From positions 1-6,406 of the forward strand of contig CAJTPF010000009.1 of NCBI GenBank assembly GCA_910578175.1: 6,406 nt of DNA, in the 5' to 3' direction. This stretch comes from an uncultured Lachnospiraceae bacterium (GTDB taxonomy: Bacteria; Bacillota; Clostridia; Lachnospirales; Lachnospiraceae). The position numbers and the translations under genes were made by a program. Under the pieces are notes generated by a model. That model was not told the origin of the DNA. It saw nothing but the letters and a program-made list of their open reading frames with translations, and made no database searches. Below are positions 1 through 4,891 of this stretch, in pieces; position 1 is the first letter of the stretch, and each line of letters starts with the position of its first letter.

Positions 1-176
1 ATAATCAGGTAGCACAGGATTGGTTGAATAAACCGAAATGTCCAATCTGCAATTCTACCAATCTCGCAAAAATAACCGCCACAAAAAAGATTGCCAAAAT
101 GGCAGCCTTCGGAATCTTTGGAATGGGGGATAATGGAAAGACGTGGAGGTGTAAAAATTGTGGAAGTAAATTTTAG
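1..176 (+). CDS. Zinc-ribbon protein, C-terminal end only (5' part lies outside the window)
   Basis: The reading frame is open from the window edge (first full codon at base 3) and ends at TAG 174-176, giving 57 visible residues. It contains a four-cysteine zinc ribbon: a CPIC pair early, then about 33 residues later a CKNC pair followed by GSKF at the C-terminus. Between the pairs is a short basic and hydrophobic linker (KKIAKMAAFGIFGMG). It is a paralogue of the complete gene at 295-840, with the same ending. Proteins ending in this kind of ribbon are common in Firmicutes and are usually annotated as hypothetical; binding of zinc is inferred from the cysteines, and no reaction can be assigned. 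No terminator is obvious before the next gene, so the two copies could share a transcript. The start and N-terminal domain cannot be seen. Confidence 0.8.
   Translation, partial: NQVAQDWLNKPKCPICNSTNLAKITATKKIAKMAAFGIFGMGDNGKTWRCKNCGSKF
3..176 (+). repeat. Direct repeat copy 1 (partner at 667-840)
   Basis: This segment and 667-840 align without gaps and agree at 160 of 174 bases by hand count. Several of the differences are third-position changes. The similarity covers the zinc-ribbon coding part and stops at the stop codons; the bases after the stops are not clearly related. A tandem gene duplication, perhaps kept similar by gene conversion, explains this best. Confidence 0.9.
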
Positions 177-253
177 AATCATTTCGTATGTAAGAATGTT
201 AACAATAAGATTATACAGATTTGTATTTTGTTAAATATTGTTTGCTTAATAGT

Positions 254-287
254 TATAATTATTAATACATAAAACAGTATAGAGAGG
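254..287 (+). promoter_or_regulatory. Candidate -10 box and ribosome binding site of the zinc-ribbon gene
   Basis: A consensus TATAAT lies at 254-259, and a Shine-Dalgarno sequence AGAGAGG at 281-287 sits 7 bases before the ATG at 295. The ribosome binding site is convincing and fixes the start. The promoter is weak: the nearest -35-like hexamer, TTGTTA at 228-233, is 20 bases away, and the whole region is AT-rich, so TATAAT can occur by chance. Confidence 0.35.
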
Positions 288-294
288 CATTATT

Positions 295-840
295 ATGGAT
301 TTGGAAAGCATGTTAAGTTTATATAAAGGAAAAGAATCGTGGTGGACCTTGTATACATTTATAAGAGAAAATCAAGTAGAAGAGGCAATGAATTATATTC
401 GAACATATTGCAATTGTGATGAAAATATGGCTAAAGAATTTTTTGTTTTTTTTAGCAAATTAAGTTTATTTGAAGATCCTGAAACTTTTAGAGCAGTGGC
501 TAAGCCTATTGGAAAAAAACAGACAGAAGAAGCAATGGATTATATTCAAGAATTTTGTAATTGTGATGAAAATATGTCTAAAATAATTTTAAATAGTTTA
601 ATTGATAAGTGTTTTTATTGGATATATCATCCAACATCTCAATCACTTGAGGAAGTTGCACATAACAATCAAATAGCTCAGGATTTGCTGAATAAACCGA
701 AATGTCCAATCTGCAATTCAACCAATCTCACGAAAATAACCGCCACAAAAAAGATTGTCAAAATGGCAGCCTTCGGAATCTTTGGAATGGGGGATAATGG
801 AAAGACGTGGAGATGTAAAAATTGCGGAAGTAAGTTTTGA
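295..840 (+). CDS. Small cytoplasmic protein with duplicated helical motif and C-terminal zinc ribbon
   Basis: This is a complete 181-residue protein with ATG start and AGAGAGG ribosome binding site. No signal peptide or membrane segment is visible. Residues 28-47 (VEEAMNYI...CNCDENMAK) and 77-96 (TEEAMDYI...CNCDENMSK) are two copies of one helical motif, 49 residues apart. The pattern EAM-YI followed by a short turn and another helix loosely recalls the small L7/L12 C-terminal-like or UBA-like helical modules found before zinc ribbons in Firmicutes, but that is only a resemblance. The C-terminus is a zinc ribbon with Cys137, Cys140, Cys174 and Cys177. Its partial paralogue lies directly upstream. 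Such proteins may bind nucleic acid or protein partners; this is inference and no function is known to me. The gene is more AT-rich in its N-terminal half than in the ribbon part, which suggests the two parts have different histories. Confidence 0.88.
   Translation: MDLESMLSLYKGKESWWTLYTFIRENQVEEAMNYIRTYCNCDENMAKEFFVFFSKLSLFEDPETFRAVAKPIGKKQTEEAMDYIQEFCNCDENMSKIILNSLIDKCFYWIYHPTSQSLEEVAHNNQIAQDLLNKPKCPICNSTNLTKITATKKIVKMAAFGIFGMGDNGKTWRCKNCGSKF
376..435 (+). repeat. Internal motif repeat, copy 1 (partner at 523-582)
   Basis: These 60 bases agree with 523-582 at 50 of 60 positions by hand count, in the same frame. They encode VEEAMNYI...CNCDENMAK. The partner encodes TEEAMDYI...CNCDENMSK. The high nucleotide similarity points to a fairly recent duplication inside the gene. 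Confidence 0.8.
523..582 (+). repeat. Internal motif repeat, copy 2 (partner at 376-435)
   Basis: This is the second copy of the intragenic duplication, offset by 147 bases (exactly 49 codons), so the frame is kept. Changes from copy 1 mostly leave the helix pattern and the CNCDENM core intact. Confidence 0.8.
667..840 (+). repeat. Direct repeat copy 2 (partner at 3-176)
   Basis: This encodes the zinc-ribbon end of the 181-residue protein and matches 3-176 at 160 of 174 bases. The two copies end in different stop codons (TAG and TGA). Confidence 0.9.
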
Positions 841-846
841 TGATTG

Positions 847-875
847 TATTGTTTTTATAAACATCTAAAACAATA
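847..875 (+). repeat. AT-rich inverted repeat after the zinc-ribbon gene
   Basis: TATTGTTTT at 847-855 pairs perfectly with AAAACAATA at 867-875 around an 11-base loop, beginning 6 bases after the TGA at 838-840. The position suits a 3' end signal for the upstream gene. The stem is nearly pure A/T and no T-run follows it, so it is not a standard intrinsic terminator. Confidence 0.5.
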
Positions 876-899
876 AAACATGATGATAAATTTTTCTCG

Positions 900-954
900 T
901 TAAGTGAAACGCACACTTAAGCGTATTACTGAAACTTATAAAATCGCAATACGC
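900..954. repeat. Two abutting perfect stem-loops
   Basis: TTAAGTG (900-906) pairs with CACTTAA (914-920) around a 7-base loop. Starting at the very next base, GCGTATT (921-927) pairs with AATACGC (948-954) around a 20-base loop. Both stems are 7 bp with no mismatch, and no base separates them. They could be a structured RNA, twin binding sites, or the end of a mobile element. Which strand is transcribed is unknown. Confidence 0.5.
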
Positions 955-1389
955 ACTATGCCTTACAAGCAGATACTGCATTATGGCTGCGGCCTGCTCG
1001 GAGGATGGGTATGTCTGTGGGGATTGCTCTCTGTGTTTTGCACATAATTCTTCATTTCTATATACAATTACACTCTAAAGAGTGGAGTGCCGTCCTGCTC
1101 ATCCGATTTTCAACCTGTTGTCAGCGGTACTTAGCCATCTGTCAGTTCTCACCGATATTAACATATACCAACAAGATCAATTTTTTCTGCGTTTCGCAAC
1201 CTCATCCGTTTTGCAGGATTACGGTTTGATCTGTATTCCAGGGTTTGAGCATTTACTCCTCCATGTATAGTTTATACTCCGCTGTAGCGTTTGCAGAGTC
1301 TTATTAAAAACTCCATGTATCCATAGTCTTGTCAATAACGCCGTCTATGTTATTTTCTTGGCTATGATTGCCCAATTAAAACTTGTAGG

Positions 1390-1421
1390 AGAGTTTATAA
1401 TTGTAACTCTTATTTCAGAGT
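1390..1421. repeat. Overlapping alternative hairpins at the end of the tape-measure gene
   Basis: AGAGTT (1390-1395) pairs with AACTCT (1405-1410), and ACTCT (1406-1410) can instead pair with AGAGT (1417-1421). The two hairpins share one arm, so they exclude each other. They lie exactly where the tape-measure frame stops (1421), which may mark the end of an inserted or deleted segment. No T-run follows on either strand, so termination is unlikely. Confidence 0.35.
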
Positions 1422-2749
1422 CAAGCAAAGTTTTTAACGAATGAGGTCAGACCGGCACCTAATCCAATGCTGCCGAAGACCCCCAGGGATTCGGTTAATT
1501 TTTCTGTTAATCCCAATAATTTGTTAAATATGTCTATTAAAATAGTCATATCATCTGATTTCACAACATTGTGAACCGTAGCCGTCCATGTATTTGAAAG
1601 GCGGTTTAAACTGCCTTCCCAGCTTTCGGTATTTTTCATGGCATCCTGCATGGCGCTGCCGGAACTATACGAATATTCTGTCAGCATTTTTGCGTATGTA
1701 TTCCAATTTTCTAACAGGCTGCCTAACTGAGTTCCGGTATTTGTATCTCCAACGGAATTTAGGAGATTTATTTTTCTTTCATCATTATCACCAAGGGCTG
1801 CATAGGCTTTGGATAAATCATTGAGAACAGCCATTGGTTCGCGAAGCTGGATGATTCCGTTTTTTACGGTTTTAAGAGAGACACCCAATGCCTGACAGGC
1901 ATTTTCATATTCGGTCATCCCCTTTGTACTCTTGGATACCTGTTGGAAGTTTTCCAGAATTGTATTCCAGGCATCAGCTGCAGAGTCTGCATCTTCACCG
2001 GTAACAGACATCATGGTAGCTATAGCGGCAGTCGCTTTTTCTATGGAAACACCGGATTCAGCCGATTGGGAGGCAACTAGTTTTGTTGCTTCCGCCAGTT
2101 CTGTCAGAGACAGAGCATTTTTATGTGCAATGGAATTCTGACCGTCCAATACCTGATTTATTTTTTCTATATTTCCCTGATATTCATATGCGCTGTCTAT
2201 GGCAATTAAATAGTCATTGGCAAGAGAGGCATCCAAATTGCCGGCGCTTTGTGCCATCATACTTAATTCCGCCATACCCGCAGAATCATTATATCCCGCT
2301 GTGGCCATATCCTGAACGCCGGACAGATAATCCGATGCTTTTTTTCCGTATTTACTTGCGGTCTGATAGGAGTTATCTTCCAGGTTTTTTATTTGTGAAG
2401 ATGACAGATTACTTATTTTACTGATATCCGTAAGAAGAGAGTCGATTTCTTTGAGATCTTCGATAGCGTTTTGGAAGTATTCACTGAATTCGGCAGGATT
2501 AAAAAGTCCTGTAAAGACAGAAGATAATTTTTTAAAGACATTTAGAAGGGACTCACCGGAAACACTGGTGGTTTGAAAGGTAGTTCCCAGTTCTGAAAGA
2601 TTGTTATTGATTTCTTCAATTTCTTCTGAAGCCACGATAGGAGGGATAGCAGTCAGGTGGTCAATATATGTATTTATTTCTGAACTTCTGTTATTTGTGT
2701 TATCAATATTATTTGCAGAGGTTTCTCCTCTGGGTTCGGTGTTTGGCAT
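1421..2749 (-). CDS. Phage tail tape-measure protein, TP901-type core, probably truncated at the C-terminus
   Basis: This 442-residue protein should set phage tail length and occupy the tail tube lumen. The N-terminus (about 1-45) is polar and Asn/Ser-rich. After it come alternating helices, then the region from about 110 to 310 with the pattern of the TP901 tape-measure core (PhageMin_Tail type): QTASKYG, GVQDMATAGYND, LTELAEATKLVASQSAESGVSIEKA written over about 60 residues, and MMSVTGEDADSAADAWNTIL. A SWEGSLNRLSNTW motif near 375 is also usual in such proteins. Tape measures are normally much longer, with long coiled coils and membrane helices after this point. Here the frame stops at GLTSFVKNFA, so the 3' part is probably lost. 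The start is well supported: GGAG at 2757-2760 lies 7 bases before ATG 2749. It faces away from the + strand gene at 2887, and no clear promoter is seen between them. Probably a remnant, not a working tail gene. Confidence 0.82.
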   Translation of the reverse strand: MPNTEPRGETSANNIDNTNNRSSEINTYIDHLTAIPPIVASEEIEEINNNLSELGTTFQTTSVSGESLLNVFKKLSSVFTGLFNPAEFSEYFQNAIEDLKEIDSLLTDISKISNLSSSQIKNLEDNSYQTASKYGKKASDYLSGVQDMATAGYNDSAGMAELSMMAQSAGNLDASLANDYLIAIDSAYEYQGNIEKINQVLDGQNSIAHKNALSLTELAEATKLVASQSAESGVSIEKATAAIATMMSVTGEDADSAADAWNTILENFQQVSKSTKGMTEYENACQALGVSLKTVKNGIIQLREPMAVLNDLSKAYAALGDNDERKINLLNSVGDTNTGTQLGSLLENWNTYAKMLTEYSYSSGSAMQDAMKNTESWEGSLNRLSNTWTATVHNVVKSDDMTILIDIFNKLLGLTEKLTESLGVFGSIGLGAGLTSFVKNFA

Positions 2750-2821
2750 GAACTCACTCCTTTATTTTTTATTTTGTCTGAAAAATATCTTTATTCAATA
2801 CATTTAATGATTGGAATTTTA

Positions 2822-2877
2822 TGGTAAAATATATACGTTTGTTTTTTGTATAAATAAAACACAGTATACATAGGAGG
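2822..2877 (+). promoter_or_regulatory. Candidate extended -10 promoter and ribosome binding site for the zinc-ribbon membrane gene
   Basis: TGGTAAAAT at 2822-2830 fits an extended -10 element (TGn plus TAAAAT). A second option is TATAAA at 2849-2854. A perfect AGGAGG at 2872-2877 sits 9 bases before the ATG at 2887. The ribosome binding site is strong; the promoter choice is uncertain because no good -35 box is seen. Confidence 0.4.
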
Positions 2878-2886
2878 AAAATTATT

Positions 2887-3180
2887 ATGGCACTAATTAA
2901 ATGTACGGAATGTGGAAATGAAATTTCAGATAAGGCAGAACAATGCCCTCATTGTGGCTGCCCATTGATACCTTTGACAAAGGATGGGAAGAAAAAAGAT
3001 TCGCCGCTAAGTATTGTTGCAGCAGTATTGGCTTTTTTCTCAGTAGCACCTTATATTGGATATGCTGCATTTATTTTGGCTGTTATTGATTTGGGATTAA
3101 ATAATAAGAAATTCCGGCATCTTGGCTCATGGTTTGCGATTGTTTTTGTGATATTTATTTTAATTCTCACATCTATGTAA
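2887..3180 (+). CDS. Zinc-ribbon membrane protein, probable prophage cargo (moron)
   Basis: This 97-residue protein begins with a zinc-ribbon domain of the zinc_ribbon_2 type: CTEC (Cys6, Cys9) and CPHC (Cys20, Cys23) with GCPL after it. A short basic stretch (KDGKKKDS) follows, then two hydrophobic segments at about 42-69 and 81-96. That layout, a cytoplasmic ribbon followed by membrane helices, is common among small Firmicute proteins of unknown role. It may be a membrane sensor or a partner of another membrane protein; this is inference. It lies on the + strand between - strand phage genes, has its own AGGAGG site and candidate promoter, and is closed by a strong hairpin at 3215-3249. An independent unit inside phage genes is typical of morons, which are often expressed from the lysogen. 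It is not closely similar to the zinc-ribbon pair at 1-840. Confidence 0.87.
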   Translation: MALIKCTECGNEISDKAEQCPHCGCPLIPLTKDGKKKDSPLSIVAAVLAFFSVAPYIGYAAFILAVIDLGLNNKKFRHLGSWFAIVFVIFILILTSM

Positions 3181-3214
3181 ATATACAACATTCCTCAACC
3201 AATAGATGATACGG

Positions 3215-3249
3215 AAACAGGAGTGCGGATTGATTCCCGCTCCTGTTTT
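3215..3249 (+). terminator. Intrinsic terminator between convergent genes
   Basis: AAACAGGAG (3215-3223) pairs perfectly with CTCCTGTTT (3240-3248), with partial further pairing inside (GCGG against CCCGC with a mismatch), and TTTT follows on the + strand (3246-3249). It lies 34 bases after the stop of the + strand membrane gene and 17 bases after the stop of the - strand gene at 3267-3746. It is clearly placed to end + strand transcription. In the - direction only TTTCC follows the stem, so it may work more weakly for the phage transcript. Confidence 0.8.
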
Positions 3250-3266
3250 GTATCTGCTCCGTTTGT

Positions 3267-3746
3267 CTATTCCGCTTTATATAGTTTCATAAGTTCCTTT
3301 AAATCTGATCCGTTTAACAATTCATTTATCTGCTCCATATTAACCACGGAAAGTTTGTCGGATATCGTATGAATCAGATGTTCCATCGGAGATACCAAAG
3401 CATCAAAGCCGGATACTACCTGGATATTTGCTTTATGGATGGCATCTTTTCGGAAAACGATCTTTTCCCGGATGGCGGCTTCGATTCCCTCCAGCTGCAG
3501 CAGGTCCACGGCAAGTTTCTGTTTATCGATGCTCATGGCAACGGAATAATCCTGTTCGGCATCTCCGGAAGACTCATATCCACCATAGTGTTTCGCAATG
3601 GACAAGCGGAAGGAAAAATCATACAGTTCCGGCAGGTAAGCGGCGGAAACGGATTCGGTTTTTGCTAAAAATACGCTGTTGCATACTTCATTGATCATTT
3701 CGATACTTTCTTTTAATGTTAAACGGTCTTTAAAATTTAAGTTCAT
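3267..3746 (-). CDS. Phage-type hypothetical protein, 159 residues
   Basis: I cannot name this protein. It is soluble and mainly helical, without signal peptide, membrane helix or cysteine motif. The N-terminal part (FKDRLTLKESIEMINEVCNSVF) is followed by a conserved-looking block YLPELYDFSFRLSIAKHYGGYES at about 37-60, of a kind I associate with small proteins encoded beside tail genes in Clostridia phages. The C-terminus (about 110-159) is predicted helices. The start ATG at 3746 is preceded by AAAGGAA (3756-3762). A tiny ATG GCA AAA TGA frame lies just before it and is ignored. It is 39 bases downstream of the coiled-coil membrane gene and likely in one operon with it and the holin-like gene. 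A structural or assembly role is a guess from position only. Confidence 0.75.
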   Translation of the reverse strand: MNLNFKDRLTLKESIEMINEVCNSVFLAKTESVSAAYLPELYDFSFRLSIAKHYGGYESSGDAEQDYSVAMSIDKQKLAVDLLQLEGIEAAIREKIVFRKDAIHKANIQVVSGFDALVSPMEHLIHTISDKLSVVNMEQINELLNGSDLKELMKLYKAE

Positions 3747-3785
3747 TTTGCCATATTCCTTTCTTTTTTGGTTAATGGATAAATT

Positions 3786-4316
3786 TTATTTATCTGAAAT
3801 CTTCCAGCTATAGGATTCCGGTTCGCAGACAGAATGGACAAAGGAATTTTTTCCGCCGTGTAATTCGTAGTCGGCAATTAAATCACGAAACGCCTCTTCC
3901 TCCATACAGGTCCATTCCTTAGTTTCAGAATATTTACGGTATGCCTGGGCAATACGGTCTTTTAATTGTGCCCGTTCATTGGCATCATTTTTATGTTCCA
4001 TACTGTCCAATTTATGATTGATGGAATCAACGATAGCTGCAAGATTAATAAGATTATTTTTAACTTCATTATTGTGACTGATCGAATGTTCCATATCGAT
4101 TTTGTGTTGTCTCTCCAGCAGTTCCATCCGGTTGGATGTATTTATCAGAAGCCGGTGTTCTTCCTGTTTCTGACGCATCCATTTGAATTCGATGCCGAAG
4201 GTTTTACAGCACCATTCCAGGGTTCCACAAATAATTTTTAATCCGGTTAAGATAATGACAACGCTTAAAAATACGGATAGGAAATCGATGGTATATAATT
4301 CTTTTAATTCATTCAC
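3786..4316 (-). CDS. Phage membrane-anchored coiled-coil protein next to the holin-like gene
   Basis: With the GTG start at 4316 the protein has 176 residues. It starts MNELKELYTIDF, then has one membrane helix at about 12-32, a juxtamembrane part EWCCKTFGIEFKWMRQKQEEHRL, a likely coiled coil to about residue 115, and a C-terminal block EWTCMEEEAFRDLIADYE with GGKNSFVH near 150. Phages of gut Clostridia often have proteins of this plan beside the lysis genes, beginning with MNELK-like sequence, which is why I prefer this start. Its ribosome binding site, AAAGGTGG at 4329-4336, is 12 bases away, which is long. A longer form starting at TTG 4367 (193 residues) is also possible: GGAG lies 7 bases before it, and it would overlap the holin-like gene by 20 bases. 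The role is unknown; a spanin-like, tail-anchoring or lysis-regulating part is conjecture. Confidence 0.75.
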   Translation of the reverse strand: MNELKELYTIDFLSVFLSVVIILTGLKIICGTLEWCCKTFGIEFKWMRQKQEEHRLLINTSNRMELLERQHKIDMEHSISHNNEVKNNLINLAAIVDSINHKLDSMEHKNDANERAQLKDRIAQAYRKYSETKEWTCMEEEAFRDLIADYELHGGKNSFVHSVCEPESYSWKISDK

Positions 4317-4347
4317 CCTTCGCCATGACCACCTTTCCCTGTTTAAA

Positions 4348-4668
4348 TTATTTATCCGTTCGTTCAAGATTCAGCTCCAGTCCCAGAATTTTTCCAAGAG
4401 AAACAAGGACTTTGCCCACATATAATGTAATTGCGGAATTCAGAATAAATTTCGGTGTTACTCCGAATGTCCGGAAATCTATGTAATAAAAGCAATATGC
4501 CAGTCCCATAAAAGAACCGGCAATGATAAAAGCTTTCAGAATACCTGTCAAAAAAATATGAACGTTAAAAGAAAACTTTTTTATTCCAATATTATAATAC
4601 ATTCCCAGTGCAATGTTCATTCCAATGGCGCAGGCCAGAACGGGAAGCAATGTCAGAATATTAATCAT
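4348..4668 (-). CDS. Holin-like small membrane protein
   Basis: This 106-residue protein has three hydrophobic segments, at about 3-24, 36-63 and 74-96, and a charged C-terminal tail (NLERTDK). Short length, several membrane helices and a polar end are features of phage holins, which open the membrane to let endolysin through. The sequence resembles small holin-family or hypothetical proteins in Clostridia phages (FGVTPKFI, LYVGKVL...KILGL). No endolysin is visible in the window, so a lysis role is inferred. The start ATG 4668 has AAAGGA at 4678-4683, 9 bases away. It appears to lead an operon with the coiled-coil membrane gene and the 159-residue gene, behind a candidate promoter at 4704-4733. 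A lysis-type gene between the tail-tube and tape-measure genes is unusual for phage gene order. Confidence 0.72.
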   Translation of the reverse strand: MINILTLLPVLACAIGMNIALGMYYNIGIKKFSFNVHIFLTGILKAFIIAGSFMGLAYCFYYIDFRTFGVTPKFILNSAITLYVGKVLVSLGKILGLELNLERTDK

Positions 4669-4703
4669 ATGGATGTTTCCTTTCTTTTCGGTAAAAACGG
4701 TGA

Positions 4704-4733
4704 AATATAAAATTATTAATGATAGGTTATGAA
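4704..4733 (-). promoter_or_regulatory. Candidate promoter of the holin-like gene operon
   Basis: Read on the - strand, TTCATA (4728-4733) and TATATT (4704-4709) are separated by 18 bases. The -10 box matches the consensus at 5 of 6 positions and the -35 at 4 of 6. It lies after the terminator at 4774-4807, where a new transcript must start if that terminator works. The support is only by pattern in AT-rich DNA. Confidence 0.35.
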
Positions 4734-4773
4734 TCAGGCCTCAGTCTGTGGGTAAAAGGAGAATATCTCATAC

Positions 4774-4807
4774 AAAAAAATGCCGTATACACCGGAAGGA
4801 TGGATAC
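4774..4807 (-). terminator. Probable intrinsic terminator after the major tail-protein gene
   Basis: On the - strand a stem begins GTATCCATCC and closes with GGTGTATAC (4785-4807), one mismatch and one G-T pair, with a small pyrimidine loop. GGCA and then seven T residues follow (4774-4780 as A on the + strand). It is 84 bases downstream of the tail-protein stop. The four bases between stem and T-run weaken the case slightly. A terminator here would give the abundant tail protein its own transcript end. Confidence 0.5.
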
Positions 4808-4863
4808 AACATTCGATTGTATGAGGATTTTCAAAAAGAGTTATTTATGATTGAATTCTGATT

Positions 4864-4877
4864 CGAACTACAGTTCG
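4864..4877. promoter_or_regulatory. LexA-like (SOS box) palindrome
   Basis: CGAACTACAGTTCG is a perfect CGAAC-N4-GTTCG palindrome and extends by one base on each side (TCGAACT / AGTTCGA, 4863-4878). The GAAC-N4-GTTC core is that of LexA boxes in Bacillus and Clostridia; the inner four bases TACA do not fit the CGAACRNRYGTTYG consensus fully. It is 14 bases after the tail-protein stop and about 195 bases before the holin-like start. No good promoter overlaps it on either strand, and a probable terminator separates it from the holin-like operon, so its function is open. Confidence 0.4.
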
Positions 4878-4891
4878 ATAAAGCGGTTTTC

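Larger units (their letters stand above)
841..1420. other. 580 bases without a convincing gene; probable decayed element or deletion junction
   Basis: I see no reading frame here with both a good ribosome binding site and protein-like content. The + strand frames at 1005-1229 and 1082-1270 lack credible starts and are rich in Cys, His, Phe and Ile in a way typical of chance translation. On the - strand, short open stretches are broken repeatedly by stops. The segment looks less AT-rich by eye than the intergenic DNA around it, holds several inverted repeats (847-875, 900-920, 921-954, 1071-1084, 1390-1410), and has a 10-base direct repeat CTCCATGTAT at 1259-1268 and 1311-1320. It lies where the tape-measure gene ends early. 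A degraded mobile element or a prophage deletion scar is the simplest reading. No transposase, recombinase or intron core could be recognised. Confidence 0.5.

Noticed and set aside
847..875. Intrinsic terminator for the zinc-ribbon gene
   Set aside because: The stem is almost only A/T and no T-run follows it; kept as an inverted repeat only.
904..1047. A + strand GTG frame of 47 residues with a hydrophobic Gly/Trp-rich end (YGCGLLGGWVCLWGLL)
   Set aside because: It has no ribosome binding site, starts inside a hairpin, and its composition gives no family resemblance; a small membrane peptide cannot be excluded but is not supported.
1005..1270. Two overlapping + strand frames of 74 and 62 residues
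   Set aside because: They lack credible starts and have an odd Cys/His/Phe/Ile mix expected from non-coding DNA; neither resembles a family I know.
841..1420. Group II intron, transposase or recombinase remnant
   Set aside because: I looked for an intron domain V motif, catalytic motifs and matching terminal repeats on both strands and found none; only broken short frames are present on the - strand.
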